The translations under genes and the position numbers were made by a program. A DNA stretch of 64,000 bases from Robiginitalea biformata HTCC2501 (GTDB lineage Bacteria > Bacteroidota > Bacteroidia > Flavobacteriales > Flavobacteriaceae). Position 1 is the stretch's first letter. Each line of letters opens with the position of its first letter. The stretch is from assembly GCF_000024125.1 (NCBI RefSeq), contig NC_013222.1:2024501-2088500 (forward strand), read 5' to 3'. Below the pieces are notes generated by a model, which saw only the letters and a program-made list of their open reading frames with translations, was not told where the DNA came from and did not search any database. Shown one piece after another: positions 8,533-17,810 of the stretch.

Positions 8533-10209
8533 ATGGCGAAAAAAGCAGCAGAAGCAAAGCAGCAGAAAGGGTCCGATAGCGCGGAGGCCCCGGCACAGGA
8601 AGCCGTCCAGGTGGAAGGGCTCCAATTTGATATCCCCTGGGAACAGCTCATGGACGACGAGCGGTTCGTGGAGGTCTTCCTTTCGGATGTGCTGGAAAAC
8701 TACGTGGTGCAGCAACGCTGGTACGGGGGCAAGTCCAGCACGATGAAGTATATCGAACTGCAGGAGTACTTCAGGATTCAGCACAACGAGGAGGTGTATT
8801 ACGGCCTGCTCCTGGAGGTCAATTTCGAGGAGGCCTTCTACCAGCATTATTTTTTGCCTATTGCCTTTGTATCGGATGAGAGCTTTGCGGAAAGAGACCG
8901 GATCCTGCCCCTGGCGATCCGCGGCCAGGAGGGCTTTATCATCGATGCAGTCAATTTGGAGGCATTCCGACGGCTGGTCTACGAACGCATCCTGATGGCG
9001 GAACCCAACGACACCACCCGCGTGCGGTACCACAAGAGCACGGAATTTCGGGGCACCCCGTACGAGTCATCGAAATTTATGGGGCTCGAACAGAGCAATA
9101 CCTCGATCATTATCAACGGGAAGTCCGTCATCAAGTTCTTCCGCCGGATTTACGCCGATAAGAACCCGGACTACGAAATGAGCCGGTTCCTGTCCGAACG
9201 AAAAGGCTATAAGAACACCCCGGCTTATCAGGGGAGCCTCAGTATCATGGACACGGACAACGTCAATGTGACCATTGCGCTCATGCAGGAACTCGTCCCC
9301 AACCAGGGCGATGCCTGGGACTATATGCTCAAAGAGCTGCACAAAATCTTCTGCAACCTCGAATACAAGGGGATCCGGGTGGACCGCCTGCCGAAACTCG
9401 AGCTTTTCCAGCGGATCAATTCGCGGCAGGTACCTCCGGAAATCATCGACTGGGCCGGTCTCGGCGTTTTTCTGAAACTCCAGAAACTGGCGCAGCGAAC
9501 GGCGGAAATGCACATTGCCCTGGGTTCAGAATTCGAGGATACAGCATTTACGCCCACCCGTTTTAACGGGGATTATGAAGTATGGTTAAAAAACCGGCTC
9601 CTCTACATGTTCCAGAACCGGCTGAACATGGTGGAGAACAACCTGGGACGCCTCGAGGGGCAGGCCCTGGAACTCGCCAATGAATTTTTGGAGCGGAAGA
9701 ATGAAATCCGGAAGCGGTTTGTCAATTTCGACTGGACCAAACTCAAGGGGGAGCGGTTGCGCGTACACGGCGACTACCACCTGGGCCAAATCCTCGTGCA
9801 GGGGGATGATTTTTTCCTGCTCGATTTCGAGGGGGAACCAGAGAGCACCATCCGGGACCGGAAAGTGAAACAACCCCCTTTGAAGGATATTGCCGGAATT
9901 TTCCGTTCCTTCCACTACGCAGTGTACGCCACCATTTTCGACAACCCGGGCAAGTATCCGTACCCCCAGGACGAACTTTTTGCCGCGGGCGAGCTGCTAT
10001 ACCGGTATTTTGTGGGGGTTTTCCTGGACACATACGTTCAGATGATCCAGGACCACAACATCAACATCGGCTATAGTGCCGAGCGGATTTTCCTGCTGAA
10101 ATACTGCATGCTGGAGAAAGCCGTTTACGAACTGGGATACGAAATGAATTCGCGCCCGGACTGGGCTGTAATCCCCCTGGAAGGCATCCGGAGTATCATT
10201 AACGATTAA
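8533..10209 (+). CDS. mak: Maltokinase (Mak/Pep2 type)
   Basis: Phosphorylates maltose at C1 with ATP to give maltose-1-phosphate, the GlgE donor. The 558-residue protein has a charged, Ala/Lys-rich N-terminal tail of about 30 residues. Then comes the Mak N-lobe motif QQRWYGGKS (60-68), and a C-lobe with the kinase-like catalytic motif HGDYHLGQ (412-419) and the metal-binding LLDFEGEP (429-436), as in aminoglycoside-phosphotransferase-fold sugar kinases. It is longer than typical stand-alone maltokinases of about 450 residues. In many genomes the domain is fused to trehalose synthase; here it is separate. It begins 3 bases after glgE and 20 bases before glgB, so the three are surely one operon. 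Confidence 0.9.
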   Translation: MAKKAAEAKQQKGSDSAEAPAQEAVQVEGLQFDIPWEQLMDDERFVEVFLSDVLENYVVQQRWYGGKSSTMKYIELQEYFRIQHNEEVYYGLLLEVNFEEAFYQHYFLPIAFVSDESFAERDRILPLAIRGQEGFIIDAVNLEAFRRLVYERILMAEPNDTTRVRYHKSTEFRGTPYESSKFMGLEQSNTSIIINGKSVIKFFRRIYADKNPDYEMSRFLSERKGYKNTPAYQGSLSIMDTDNVNVTIALMQELVPNQGDAWDYMLKELHKIFCNLEYKGIRVDRLPKLELFQRINSRQVPPEIIDWAGLGVFLKLQKLAQRTAEMHIALGSEFEDTAFTPTRFNGDYEVWLKNRLLYMFQNRLNMVENNLGRLEGQALELANEFLERKNEIRKRFVNFDWTKLKGERLRVHGDYHLGQILVQGDDFFLLDFEGEPESTIRDRKVKQPPLKDIAGIFRSFHYAVYATIFDNPGKYPYPQDELFAAGELLYRYFVGVFLDTYVQMIQDHNINIGYSAERIFLLKYCMLEKAVYELGYEMNSRPDWAVIPLEGIRSIIND

Positions 10210-10228
10210 CAAAACACAACAACTGACT

Positions 10229-12124
10229 ATGGGCAAAGTTATCCCGCATAGCTTTTTTACGGAATTCGATATCAATCTGTTTAAATCCGGGAAGCACTAC
10301 CGGCTCTACGAGAAAATGGGGTCCCACCTCACCGAAGTGGATGGTGAAAAAGGCGTGTATTTTGCTGTATGGGCGCCTTCGGCCAAATCGGTTTCCGTGG
10401 TCGGCGACTTCAATTACTGGCTGGAAGGAGAGCACCCCCTGAACGTCCGGTGGGATGAAAGTGGCATATGGGAAGGCTTTATCCCTGGCCTGGACCAGGG
10501 TACGCTTTATAAATACAAGATCCATTCGCATGTCAATGACGTCAAAACCGAAAAAGCGGATCCCTTTGCGCGGTATTCGGAGCACCCGCCTAAAACAGCC
10601 TCCGTTGTTTGGGCGGATGACCACAAATGGAAGGACGGGACCTGGATGAAAAACCGGGCCGGGCACAACGGGCTGGACAAACCGTATTCCGTGTATGAAG
10701 TCCATTTGGGTTCCTGGAGGCGAAATGCAGACAACGAATTCCTGACGTATCTGGAATTGGCCGACCAGCTTGTGGAATACGTCAAAGAGATGAACTTTAC
10801 CCATGTGGAATTTATGCCGGTCATGGAGTTCCCCTACGACCCTTCCTGGGGGTACCAGCTAACGGGGTATTTTGCGCCCACTTCCCGCTTTGGGAAACCG
10901 GAGGACTTCAAGGTACTCGTGGATGCCCTGCACCGGGCCGGCATCGGGGTGATCCTGGACTGGGTGCCGTCCCACTTCCCCGAAGATGCCCACGGGCTGG
11001 GGAATTTTGACGGGTCGCACCTTTACGAGCACCCGGACCGGCGAAAAGGCTACCACCCGGACTGGAAGAGCCTGATCTTCAATTACGGCCGGAACGAAGT
11101 GCGCGCCTTCCTGATCAGCAACGCCCTCTACTGGCTGGACCACTTTCACGTGGACGGGTTGCGGGTGGATGCCGTAGCCTCCATGCTCTACCTGGACTAC
11201 TCCCGGGAAGAAGGGGAGTGGGAGCCCAATATGTACGGCAATAACGAACACCTGGAAGCCATCTCCTTTATCCGGGAGCTCAATGCGCAGGTCTATGGGA
11301 ACTACCCGGGGGTGCAAACCATCGCGGAGGAATCCACAGCCTTCTCCAAGGTAACCAAGCCGGTGGATGTCGGCGGATTGGGCTTTGGTATGAAATGGAT
11401 GATGGGCTGGATGCACGACACCCTGGAATACTTTAAGAAGGAACCCGTTTACCGGAAACACCACCAGAACGATATTACCTTCAGCATGACCTATGCGTTT
11501 ACCGAAAACTTTATGCTGCCGTTTTCGCACGACGAGGTGGTGTACGGGAAACAATCGCTGCTCTACCGGATGCCCGGGGACGAATGGCAGCGGTTTGCCA
11601 ACCTGCGGCTGCTGTTCGGCTATATGTTTACCCATCCGGGGTCCAACCTGCTTTTTATGGGGGGGGAATTCGGGCAGTCGTCCGAGTGGAACTTCCAGCA
11701 GAGCCTGGACTGGCACCTCTTGCAGTACGATTTTCACAAAGGGGTACAACAGGTGGTCAGGGACCTCAATACGCTCTATCGCGAACAACCCGCCCTGTAT
11801 GAAAAGCAATACAGCCACGAGGGATTCCGGTGGATCGACTACGGGGATGCGGAGAATTCCGTCCTCACCTATATGCGCATGGGGAACGAGCCCAAAGACT
11901 ACCTGATCATCGCCTGCAACCTGACGCCGGTGCCCCGGGAAGGGTATCGGATCGGGGTGCCCAAAACCCGGCAGCTGAAGGAATTGTTCAACAGCGACGC
12001 CGAGAAATACGGGGGCAGCGGCATGGAAAACGGCGTGGCAAAGATCAGCAAAACCCCCTGGCACGGTTTCGACCGGTCTGTTGAAATTAACCTGCCGCCC
12101 CTTTCGGTAGTGGTTTTCCGGTAA
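10229..12124 (+). CDS. glgB: 1,4-alpha-glucan branching enzyme
   Basis: Transfers alpha-1,4 chain segments to form alpha-1,6 branches. The 631-residue protein has an N-terminal CBM48 module (about 25-125, with FAVWAPSAKSVSVVGDFNYW) followed by the GH13 barrel. Catalytic residues: nucleophile Asp314 in LRVDAVASM, acid Glu367 in IAEES, and Asp435 in FSHDEVV. The C-terminal all-beta domain ends in PLSVVVFR. It completes the GlgE route: GlgE lengthens chains and GlgB branches them. No GlgA, GlgC or GlgP is present in the window. Confidence 0.95.
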   Translation: MGKVIPHSFFTEFDINLFKSGKHYRLYEKMGSHLTEVDGEKGVYFAVWAPSAKSVSVVGDFNYWLEGEHPLNVRWDESGIWEGFIPGLDQGTLYKYKIHSHVNDVKTEKADPFARYSEHPPKTASVVWADDHKWKDGTWMKNRAGHNGLDKPYSVYEVHLGSWRRNADNEFLTYLELADQLVEYVKEMNFTHVEFMPVMEFPYDPSWGYQLTGYFAPTSRFGKPEDFKVLVDALHRAGIGVILDWVPSHFPEDAHGLGNFDGSHLYEHPDRRKGYHPDWKSLIFNYGRNEVRAFLISNALYWLDHFHVDGLRVDAVASMLYLDYSREEGEWEPNMYGNNEHLEAISFIRELNAQVYGNYPGVQTIAEESTAFSKVTKPVDVGGLGFGMKWMMGWMHDTLEYFKKEPVYRKHHQNDITFSMTYAFTENFMLPFSHDEVVYGKQSLLYRMPGDEWQRFANLRLLFGYMFTHPGSNLLFMGGEFGQSSEWNFQQSLDWHLLQYDFHKGVQQVVRDLNTLYREQPALYEKQYSHEGFRWIDYGDAENSVLTYMRMGNEPKDYLIIACNLTPVPREGYRIGVPKTRQLKELFNSDAEKYGGSGMENGVAKISKTPWHGFDRSVEINLPPLSVVVFR

Positions 12125-12190
12125 ATGAATGGTAGAATGTTCCCGGGTGCCAGCCAGCAGATTACAGCAAAACCGGCTTGGGGAACAGTC

Positions 12191-12213
12191 GCAAACGTTA
12201 TCGTTCATATTTG
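12191..12213 (+). promoter_or_regulatory. Possible LacI-type operator and -7 box before the GH31 gene
   Basis: GCAAACGTTATC at 12191-12202 resembles the CG-centred half-palindromes bound by LacI-family regulators, and AACG-TTAT-CGTT within it is a perfect dyad. It lies directly before CATATTTG (12206-12213), which is one mismatch from TAnnTTTG. LacI-type regulators commonly govern maltose genes in Bacteroidota, but none is encoded in the window. The surrounding 155-base gap holds nothing else recognisable. Confidence 0.3.
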
Positions 12214-12279
12214 ACGGGGGAAACATTTCCTATTCTCGCCGTATTGTCTTTTTTTTGTGAGGCTTTAATATAACCGACT

Positions 12280-14679
12280 ATGATCACCAATACGGAACTG
12301 GAGTACAAAGGCAATTTGTATCCCAATCAAGTGGTGGACTACCATACGGACTCCGGGAAATTTTATTTTACCACAGACAACGGGGTCGTCCTGGAAATCA
12401 CCGTTTTACGGAATAGCGCCCTACGCTTCCGTTATGCCACGGATTATAATTTCGAACCCGATTTTTCCTATGCGATAGCCCCGGATGCCACCGGGGGTTA
12501 CAACGAATTGCGGGACGAGGAAACAGAATCGGATTACCGGATCTTCACCTCCCGCCTGCAGGTGCTGGTAGACAAGAAGAGCCTCCGGGTGCAAATATCC
12601 GACCTGGAGGGCAACATCATCAACGAGGACGAACTGGGATTCCACTGGGAAGAGAATTACGCCTTTGGGGGAAATACCGTAAAAATGAGCAAGATTACCC
12701 AGTCTTCGGAGAGCTTTTACGGGATGGGCGACAAGGCGACCCATTCGAACCTCAAGGGACGGCGCGTCAACAACTGGGTTACGGACCAGTACGCATTCGG
12801 CAAGGAGCAGGACCCGCTTTACAAGGCAATCCCCTTCTACATTGGCCTGCACAACAACCAGGCCTACGGTATTTTCTTTGACAATTCCTTCTGTACCCAT
12901 TTTGATTTTTCGCATGAACGCCGCAACGTAACGAGCTTTTGGGCCGACGGGGGGGAGATGAATTATTACTTCTTTTACGGCCCGGCCATATCCAAAGTGG
13001 TGCAGTCCTATACGGACCTTACCGGCACCCCGGAACTTCCGCCCCTGTGGGCGCTGGGGTACCACCAGTCCAAGTGGAGCTATTACCCGGAAAAACGCGT
13101 TCGGGAACTGGCCAAAAACTTCAGGAAACTGCAAATTCCCTGCGATGCGATCTACCTGGATATCGATTACATGGATGGGTTCCGGTGCTTTACCTGGGAT
13201 AAGAAGCGCTTCCCGAACCCGAAGAAAATGATTGGCGACCTGGAGAAGGACGGGTTCAAGACCGTGGTGATGATCGACCCGGGGATCAAGGTAGACCGGA
13301 ACTACTGGGTGTACCAGGAAGGCCTGGAAAACGATTACTTCTGTAAACGCGCGGACGGCCCGATTATGCATGGGAAAGTATGGCCAGGGCCCTGTAGTTT
13401 TCCGGATTATACGAATCCGGAAGTCCGGGAATGGTGGGCCGGACTGTACGAGGACTTCATCAAGGATAGCGGCTTGCACGCCGTGTGGAACGATATGAAC
13501 GAACCGGCCGTGATGGAAGTCCCCACCAAAACAGCCCCCCTGGATATGCGCCACGACTATGACGGGAACCCCTGCAGCCATCGGAAGGCCCATAATATCT
13601 ACGGGATGCAGATGGTCCGGGCCACGTACGAGGGGGTCAAGAAATTCGTCTTTCCGAAGCGTCCTTTTGTGATTACGCGGGCGGCCTACGCTGGGACCCA
13701 GCGCTACGCCTGTACCTGGACCGGGGACAACGTAGCAACCTGGGAACATTTGTGGATTGCCAACGTTCAGGTCCAGCGCATGTGCATGAGCGGCTATTCA
13801 TTTGTCGGCTCGGATATCGGGGGCTTTGCAGAACAGCCCAACGGGGAACTCTTTGCCCGGTGGGTGCAGCTGGGGATATTCCACCCCTTCTGCCGGGTGC
13901 ATTCCAGCGGCGACCACGGCGACCAGGAACCCTGGTCGTTTGACGAGGAAGTGACCGGGATAGTCCGGAAATTTATCGAACTCCGGTACCAGTTGCTGCC
14001 CTACCTCTACACGAGCTTTTGGAAATACGTCAAGGAAGGCGTCCCGATGCTCAAACCCCTGGTGTATTACGACCAGGAGGATACGCAGACACATTTCCGC
14101 ACAGACGAATTCATCTTCGGGGACCAGATCCTGGTCTGCCCGATCCAGGAGCCCAATGCCAAGGGCCGCCGGATGTATATCCCGCGGGGGAAGTGGCACA
14201 ATTTCTGGACCGGGGAAATCGTGGAAGGCGGGAGCGAAAAATGGGTGGTGGCCGACATCGACAAGATCCCGATCTTTATCCGGGAGGGGGCCATTATCCC
14301 GAAATTCCCGGTGCAGCAATACGTGGGGGAGAAGAAGCTCGAACAGATGGAGCTGAATGTCTATTACAAACTGGGGCAGGAGCAATCGACGCTTTACGAG
14401 GACGCCCAGGACGGCTACGACTACAAAAAGGGCGGGTACAGCATCCGGAATTTCCGATTCAGCGGAAAGGAAAAGGAGGTAATCCTGCAACAATTCAAGG
14501 ACGGTTCCTTTATCACCTCCTATGATACCTTTAAGATCAACCTGGTGGGCCTGCCGTTCCGCATCAAAAGCGTCGAGATCGACAATGAAAAGGTCCCGTT
14601 GAAAGAGCTTCGCATCAACGGGGACAACACCATTGAAATCAGCAAAAATTTCAGCGTATTGCACATAAGCGGGACTTGA
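12280..14679 (+). CDS. GH31 family alpha-glucosidase
   Basis: A 799-residue GH31 enzyme releasing glucose from non-reducing ends of alpha-glucans or oligosaccharides. It has an N-terminal galactose-mutarotase-like beta domain (about 1-230), the barrel with PPLWALGYHQSKW and the DIDYMDG substrate motif (about 290), nucleophile Asp405 in VWNDMNEP, acid Asp483 in TWTGDN, and RVHSS further on, then two C-terminal beta domains. No signal peptide is seen, so it probably acts in the cytoplasm, although Bacteroidota GH31 enzymes are often periplasmic. It may debranch or trim the glucan made by GlgE/GlgB or process imported sugars. It has a possible promoter of its own. Confidence 0.93.
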   Translation: MITNTELEYKGNLYPNQVVDYHTDSGKFYFTTDNGVVLEITVLRNSALRFRYATDYNFEPDFSYAIAPDATGGYNELRDEETESDYRIFTSRLQVLVDKKSLRVQISDLEGNIINEDELGFHWEENYAFGGNTVKMSKITQSSESFYGMGDKATHSNLKGRRVNNWVTDQYAFGKEQDPLYKAIPFYIGLHNNQAYGIFFDNSFCTHFDFSHERRNVTSFWADGGEMNYYFFYGPAISKVVQSYTDLTGTPELPPLWALGYHQSKWSYYPEKRVRELAKNFRKLQIPCDAIYLDIDYMDGFRCFTWDKKRFPNPKKMIGDLEKDGFKTVVMIDPGIKVDRNYWVYQEGLENDYFCKRADGPIMHGKVWPGPCSFPDYTNPEVREWWAGLYEDFIKDSGLHAVWNDMNEPAVMEVPTKTAPLDMRHDYDGNPCSHRKAHNIYGMQMVRATYEGVKKFVFPKRPFVITRAAYAGTQRYACTWTGDNVATWEHLWIANVQVQRMCMSGYSFVGSDIGGFAEQPNGELFARWVQLGIFHPFCRVHSSGDHGDQEPWSFDEEVTGIVRKFIELRYQLLPYLYTSFWKYVKEGVPMLKPLVYYDQEDTQTHFRTDEFIFGDQILVCPIQEPNAKGRRMYIPRGKWHNFWTGEIVEGGSEKWVVADIDKIPIFIREGAIIPKFPVQQYVGEKKLEQMELNVYYKLGQEQSTLYEDAQDGYDYKKGGYSIRNFRFSGKEKEVILQQFKDGSFITSYDTFKINLVGLPFRIKSVEIDNEKVPLKELRINGDNTIEISKNFSVLHISGT

Positions 14680-14722
14680 TTTTTTCGTAATTTACCCGGT
14701 GCACGAATTCAAATTTCCTCAT

Positions 14723-15529
14723 ATGAAAAAGGCCTTGCTGGCATGTGTGTTATTCCTTTCGGTAGCCGCGTGCAAAACGAATCCGTTTACCGGAAAAAAC
14801 ACCCTGAACTTCTACCCGAACAGTCAGATATTCCCCATGGCTTTTGCCCAGTACGACCAGTTTCTGGAAGAGAACAACGTTGTAGAAACCGGGGCGGAGG
14901 CCAATATGATAACCGCCGTTGGGCAGCGTATTGCCAATGCGGCAGAGCGATGGCTTACCGCCAACGGATACCCGGGCTACCTGAAAGATTACCGTTGGGA
15001 ATACAACCTGGTCAAAGACGAAACAGTCAATGCCTGGTGCATGCCCGGGGGTAAAATTGTCTTCTATACGGGCATCCTGCCGATCTGCCAGGGAGAAACC
15101 GGAGTGGCGGTGGTCATGGGCCATGAAGTGGCGCATGCCCTTGCCGACCACGGGGCACAGCGTATGAGTGCCGGGATGCTGCAACAAATCGGGGCTGTTG
15201 GCGTGGCCGTGGCCGTGGACGACCCGGAAAAGCGGAATGCCTATATGCAGGCCTATGGCCTGGGAACCACGGTTGGGGGCATGTTGCCGTTCAGCCGGAG
15301 CCACGAAACGGAAGCAGACCGGATCGGACTGCAGATAATGGCGATTGCCGGATACAACCCGGATGAAGCAGCCGAACTCTGGAAGCGGATGAAGGCCCAG
15401 GGTGGGCAAGCCCCCCCGGAATTCCTCAGTACGCACCCGTCCAATGAAACCCGGATCGACAACCTGACCGAGTGGGCGCCCCTGGCCAAGGAGGAGGCCC
15501 GCAAATTCGGGGTGACCAGTTTTAAGTAA
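14723..15529 (+). CDS. M48 family metalloprotease, lipoprotein
   Basis: A 268-residue lipoprotein: signal peptide with lipobox VAAC around residue 17, so periplasmic and membrane-anchored. The zinc protease motif HEVAH is at 134-138 and the second metal motif HETEAD at 194-199. It contains NAWCMPGGKIVFYTG, characteristic of the BepA/LoiP/YcaL type of M48 peptidase; these act in outer-membrane protein quality control. The start was chosen at the ATG that gives the signal peptide, 8 codons after an upstream in-frame alternative. It stands alone between the GH31 gene and a UMF1 transporter. Confidence 0.9.
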   Translation: MKKALLACVLFLSVAACKTNPFTGKNTLNFYPNSQIFPMAFAQYDQFLEENNVVETGAEANMITAVGQRIANAAERWLTANGYPGYLKDYRWEYNLVKDETVNAWCMPGGKIVFYTGILPICQGETGVAVVMGHEVAHALADHGAQRMSAGMLQQIGAVGVAVAVDDPEKRNAYMQAYGLGTTVGGMLPFSRSHETEADRIGLQIMAIAGYNPDEAAELWKRMKAQGGQAPPEFLSTHPSNETRIDNLTEWAPLAKEEARKFGVTSFK

Positions 15530-15628
15530 TAACTTCGGGGAGGTCTCGCGCACAATTTGGCCGGTCGGGGACCAGAGCGCCTAATTATTGTATATTGAAA
15601 GCCATTCGGGGAACTGGATGGTTTTTTT

Positions 15629-16951
15629 ATGGGGAAAGCATTTGCAAACAAAGGCAGCCGCCGGCTGCTCAATGCCTGGGCCTTCTACGACTGGGCGAAT
15701 TCGGTGTACAGCCTGACGGTCGTCTCGGCCGTATTCCCGCTCTACCTGGGGGCGATTTTCCGGTTGGCCGAAGTGGAACAGGTGACCGTATTTGGGGTGA
15801 CCCTGGGGCGCACCCCGCTGATCAGCTATACCACCGCAGCCGCTTTTGTAGTCATCGCCCTGATCACACCCTTGCTCTCCGGAATTGCCGATTACCTGGG
15901 GAATAAGCGGTTCTTCATGAAATTTTTCTGCTACCTGGGCGGCATCTCATGTATTGGACTCTACTGGTTTACCCTGGATACGCTCCTGGTAGGGCTTGTA
16001 TTTTATTTCCTGGGCGTTATCGGTTTCTGGGTGAGCTTTGCCATGAACAATTCCTACCTGCCGGACATTGCCTTCCCGGAACAACAGGACCGCCTGAGCG
16101 CCAAGGGGTTTTCCCTGGGCTACATCGGCAGTGTGATCCTGTTGTTGGTGAACCTGGCCATGGTACTTTCCCCGGATACCTTCGGGATTGTCGATACAGC
16201 CCGGGAACCCGCCGAGATCCTGGCGATGAAGTACTCATTTGTCAGTGTGGGTGTGTGGTGGATCCTGTTCAGCCAGTATACGTTCTACCACCTGCCAAAG
16301 GGGTATCGGCGGGAGGGGGAGCGCACCCGTATTATTTTCAACGGATTCCGGGAGTTGCAGGGCGTCTGGCGCCAGTTGCGGGACCTGCCGGTGCTCAAAC
16401 GGTATCTGGGCGCCTTTTTCGTCTACAGTATGGCGGTGCAAACAGTCATGTTGATCGCAGCGTATTTCGGAGAAGAGGAAATAGCCTGGGGGACGGATTC
16501 CGAGCGCACCACCGGGCTGATTGTCAGTATCCTGGTGATCCAGTTGGTGGCAGTGGCCGGTGCCACGCTTACTGCCAGGGCCTCAAAGGCCTTCGGCAAT
16601 ATTCCCACCCTGGGGGTGATCAATGCCCTCTGGGTCGTAATCTGTATCTACGCCTACTTTGTCAGGCAACCGATGGAGTTCTATATCGCCGCAGGGTGCG
16701 TTGGGTTGGTTATGGGCGGCATCCAGGCACTTTCCCGGTCTACCTATTCGAAGCTGATGCCGGAGACCACAGACACGACTTCATTTTTCTCGTTTTACGA
16801 TGTGGCGGAGAAAATCGGCATCGTTATCGGGATGTCCATCTTCGCACTGGTAGCCCAGATGAACAACAGCATGCGGCCGGCTGCGCTGATGCTCGGTGTT
16901 TTCTTTCTCCTGGGGATTTTCCTGCTATTGCGGGTCCGCGTTAAAAAGTAG
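15629..16951 (+). CDS. MFS transporter, UMF1 / Atg22-like
   Basis: A 440-residue protein with about twelve membrane segments. The N-terminal LNAWAFYDWANSVYSL is the hallmark of the UMF1 (Atg22-like) group of the major facilitator superfamily, and GGIQALSRSTYSKLMPE before the penultimate segments is also typical. Bacterial members are uncharacterised; yeast Atg22 exports amino acids from vacuoles. No neighbour indicates a substrate. The gene ends in a convergent arrangement with the DUF2807 gene on the minus strand. Confidence 0.85.
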   Translation: MGKAFANKGSRRLLNAWAFYDWANSVYSLTVVSAVFPLYLGAIFRLAEVEQVTVFGVTLGRTPLISYTTAAAFVVIALITPLLSGIADYLGNKRFFMKFFCYLGGISCIGLYWFTLDTLLVGLVFYFLGVIGFWVSFAMNNSYLPDIAFPEQQDRLSAKGFSLGYIGSVILLLVNLAMVLSPDTFGIVDTAREPAEILAMKYSFVSVGVWWILFSQYTFYHLPKGYRREGERTRIIFNGFRELQGVWRQLRDLPVLKRYLGAFFVYSMAVQTVMLIAAYFGEEEIAWGTDSERTTGLIVSILVIQLVAVAGATLTARASKAFGNIPTLGVINALWVVICIYAYFVRQPMEFYIAAGCVGLVMGGIQALSRSTYSKLMPETTDTTSFFSFYDVAEKIGIVIGMSIFALVAQMNNSMRPAALMLGVFFLLGIFLLLRVRVKK

Positions 16952-16982
16952 CCCCGGAAAGGCACGGGGCGCTTTCCGGGGC
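16951..16982. terminator. Perfect 11-bp inverted repeat between convergent genes, possible bidirectional terminator
   Basis: GCCCCGGAAAG at 16951-16961 pairs exactly with CTTTCCGGGGC at 16972-16982 across a 10-base loop. It begins at the last base of the UMF1 gene and lies before the end of the convergent minus-strand operon. There is no T-run, so it may act as a Rho-dependent or 3' stabilising hairpin. Confidence 0.45.
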
Positions 16983-17016
16983 GGATTGACTGTGACGTCC
17001 ATTGATTGAAAACCCG

Positions 17017-17751
17017 TTACTCCTTCACGACATCTCCGGACCCCGAGGTTTTGGAATCCACATGGGCCGGGTTGCCCCGGTAATGGATGTCGCCCGATCC
17101 GGAAACCCGCGCCGTAAGGGATTCGCGCACCGTCACCCGGACATCTGCCGATCCGGATACCACCGCCTCCACTTCCCGGGCATCCAGGTCATAGGCCCGG
17201 ACATCCCCGGACCCCGAAACCCGTATTTCAACAGCTCCTGCCGTTCCGCTCAGGACAATGTCCCCGGACCCGGAGAGGGAGGCATCCAGGTTTTCGGCTT
17301 CCACCTCCAGGGAGATATCCCCGCTACCGGACATGGTGGTCCGGAAATGTCCGGCGGCCAGCCGGGTCTTGCCGACAATATCCCCGGAACCCGAAAGGGA
17401 AACCTCCCCGATCGATTCGACGGGGACCGTAATCCGGATCCCGCCATTCCTCCAGGAGGAGGGTTGCAGGTTGTATCCTTTCTCCGTTTTGATTTTCAGG
17501 GTGCCGTCGCGGTCTACCTCCGTTTCGAGGTGTTCCAGGAGGTTCTCCTCTCCTTCCAGGGTAATGGTGCCCTCTGCACCCGATACGAGTTCAACGTCGA
17601 ACCAGCCGGAGAGGGAGACCCCCTCGTAACTGCCTACATCCCGGGTTTCCGTGACGGTATTCCCATTTCCTTTGATTTTTTTACCCCATTGCCCGCTGAG
17701 GTTGCAGGCGGCCAACAGGCAGCAGATACCGAACAATAATGTGTTTTTCAC
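17017..17751 (-). CDS. DUF2807 lipoprotein, GSGD-rung beta-helix type
   Basis: A 244-residue lipoprotein (lipobox LAAC, Cys16) of the DUF2807 family, sometimes described as a GIN-head or auto-transporter adhesin-like domain. From about residue 110 on, a motif of the form SGSGD recurs roughly every 20 residues (GSGDI, GSGDI, GSGDV, GSADV, GSGDI, GSGDV), as expected for a beta-helix with one motif per turn. It is the last gene of the sigma-factor operon. The neighbouring upstream gene encodes a paralogue of exactly the same length with the same N-terminus, indicating a tandem duplication. Cellular role unknown; surface or periplasmic location inferred from the signal. Confidence 0.82.
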   Translation of the reverse strand: MKNTLLFGICCLLAACNLSGQWGKKIKGNGNTVTETRDVGSYEGVSLSGWFDVELVSGAEGTITLEGEENLLEHLETEVDRDGTLKIKTEKGYNLQPSSWRNGGIRITVPVESIGEVSLSGSGDIVGKTRLAAGHFRTTMSGSGDISLEVEAENLDASLSGSGDIVLSGTAGAVEIRVSGSGDVRAYDLDAREVEAVVSGSADVRVTVRESLTARVSGSGDIHYRGNPAHVDSKTSGSGDVVKE

Positions 17752-17810
17752 GATGATAGTTGTTTAAATAATATTTGTTAATGATAATGGGCGCTATGCC
17801 CGCCCGGGCT

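Noticed and set aside
6538..9033. An 831-codon minus-strand open frame opposite glgE and mak
   Set aside because: The plus strand carries clear catalytic motifs of GlgE and maltokinase in this region. The minus product is low-complexity Val/Leu/Pro/His-rich sequence.
10859..13749. Long minus-strand open frames opposite glgB and the GH31 gene
   Set aside because: Both are shadows of well-supported enzymes; composition is atypical and no start context or domain is visible.
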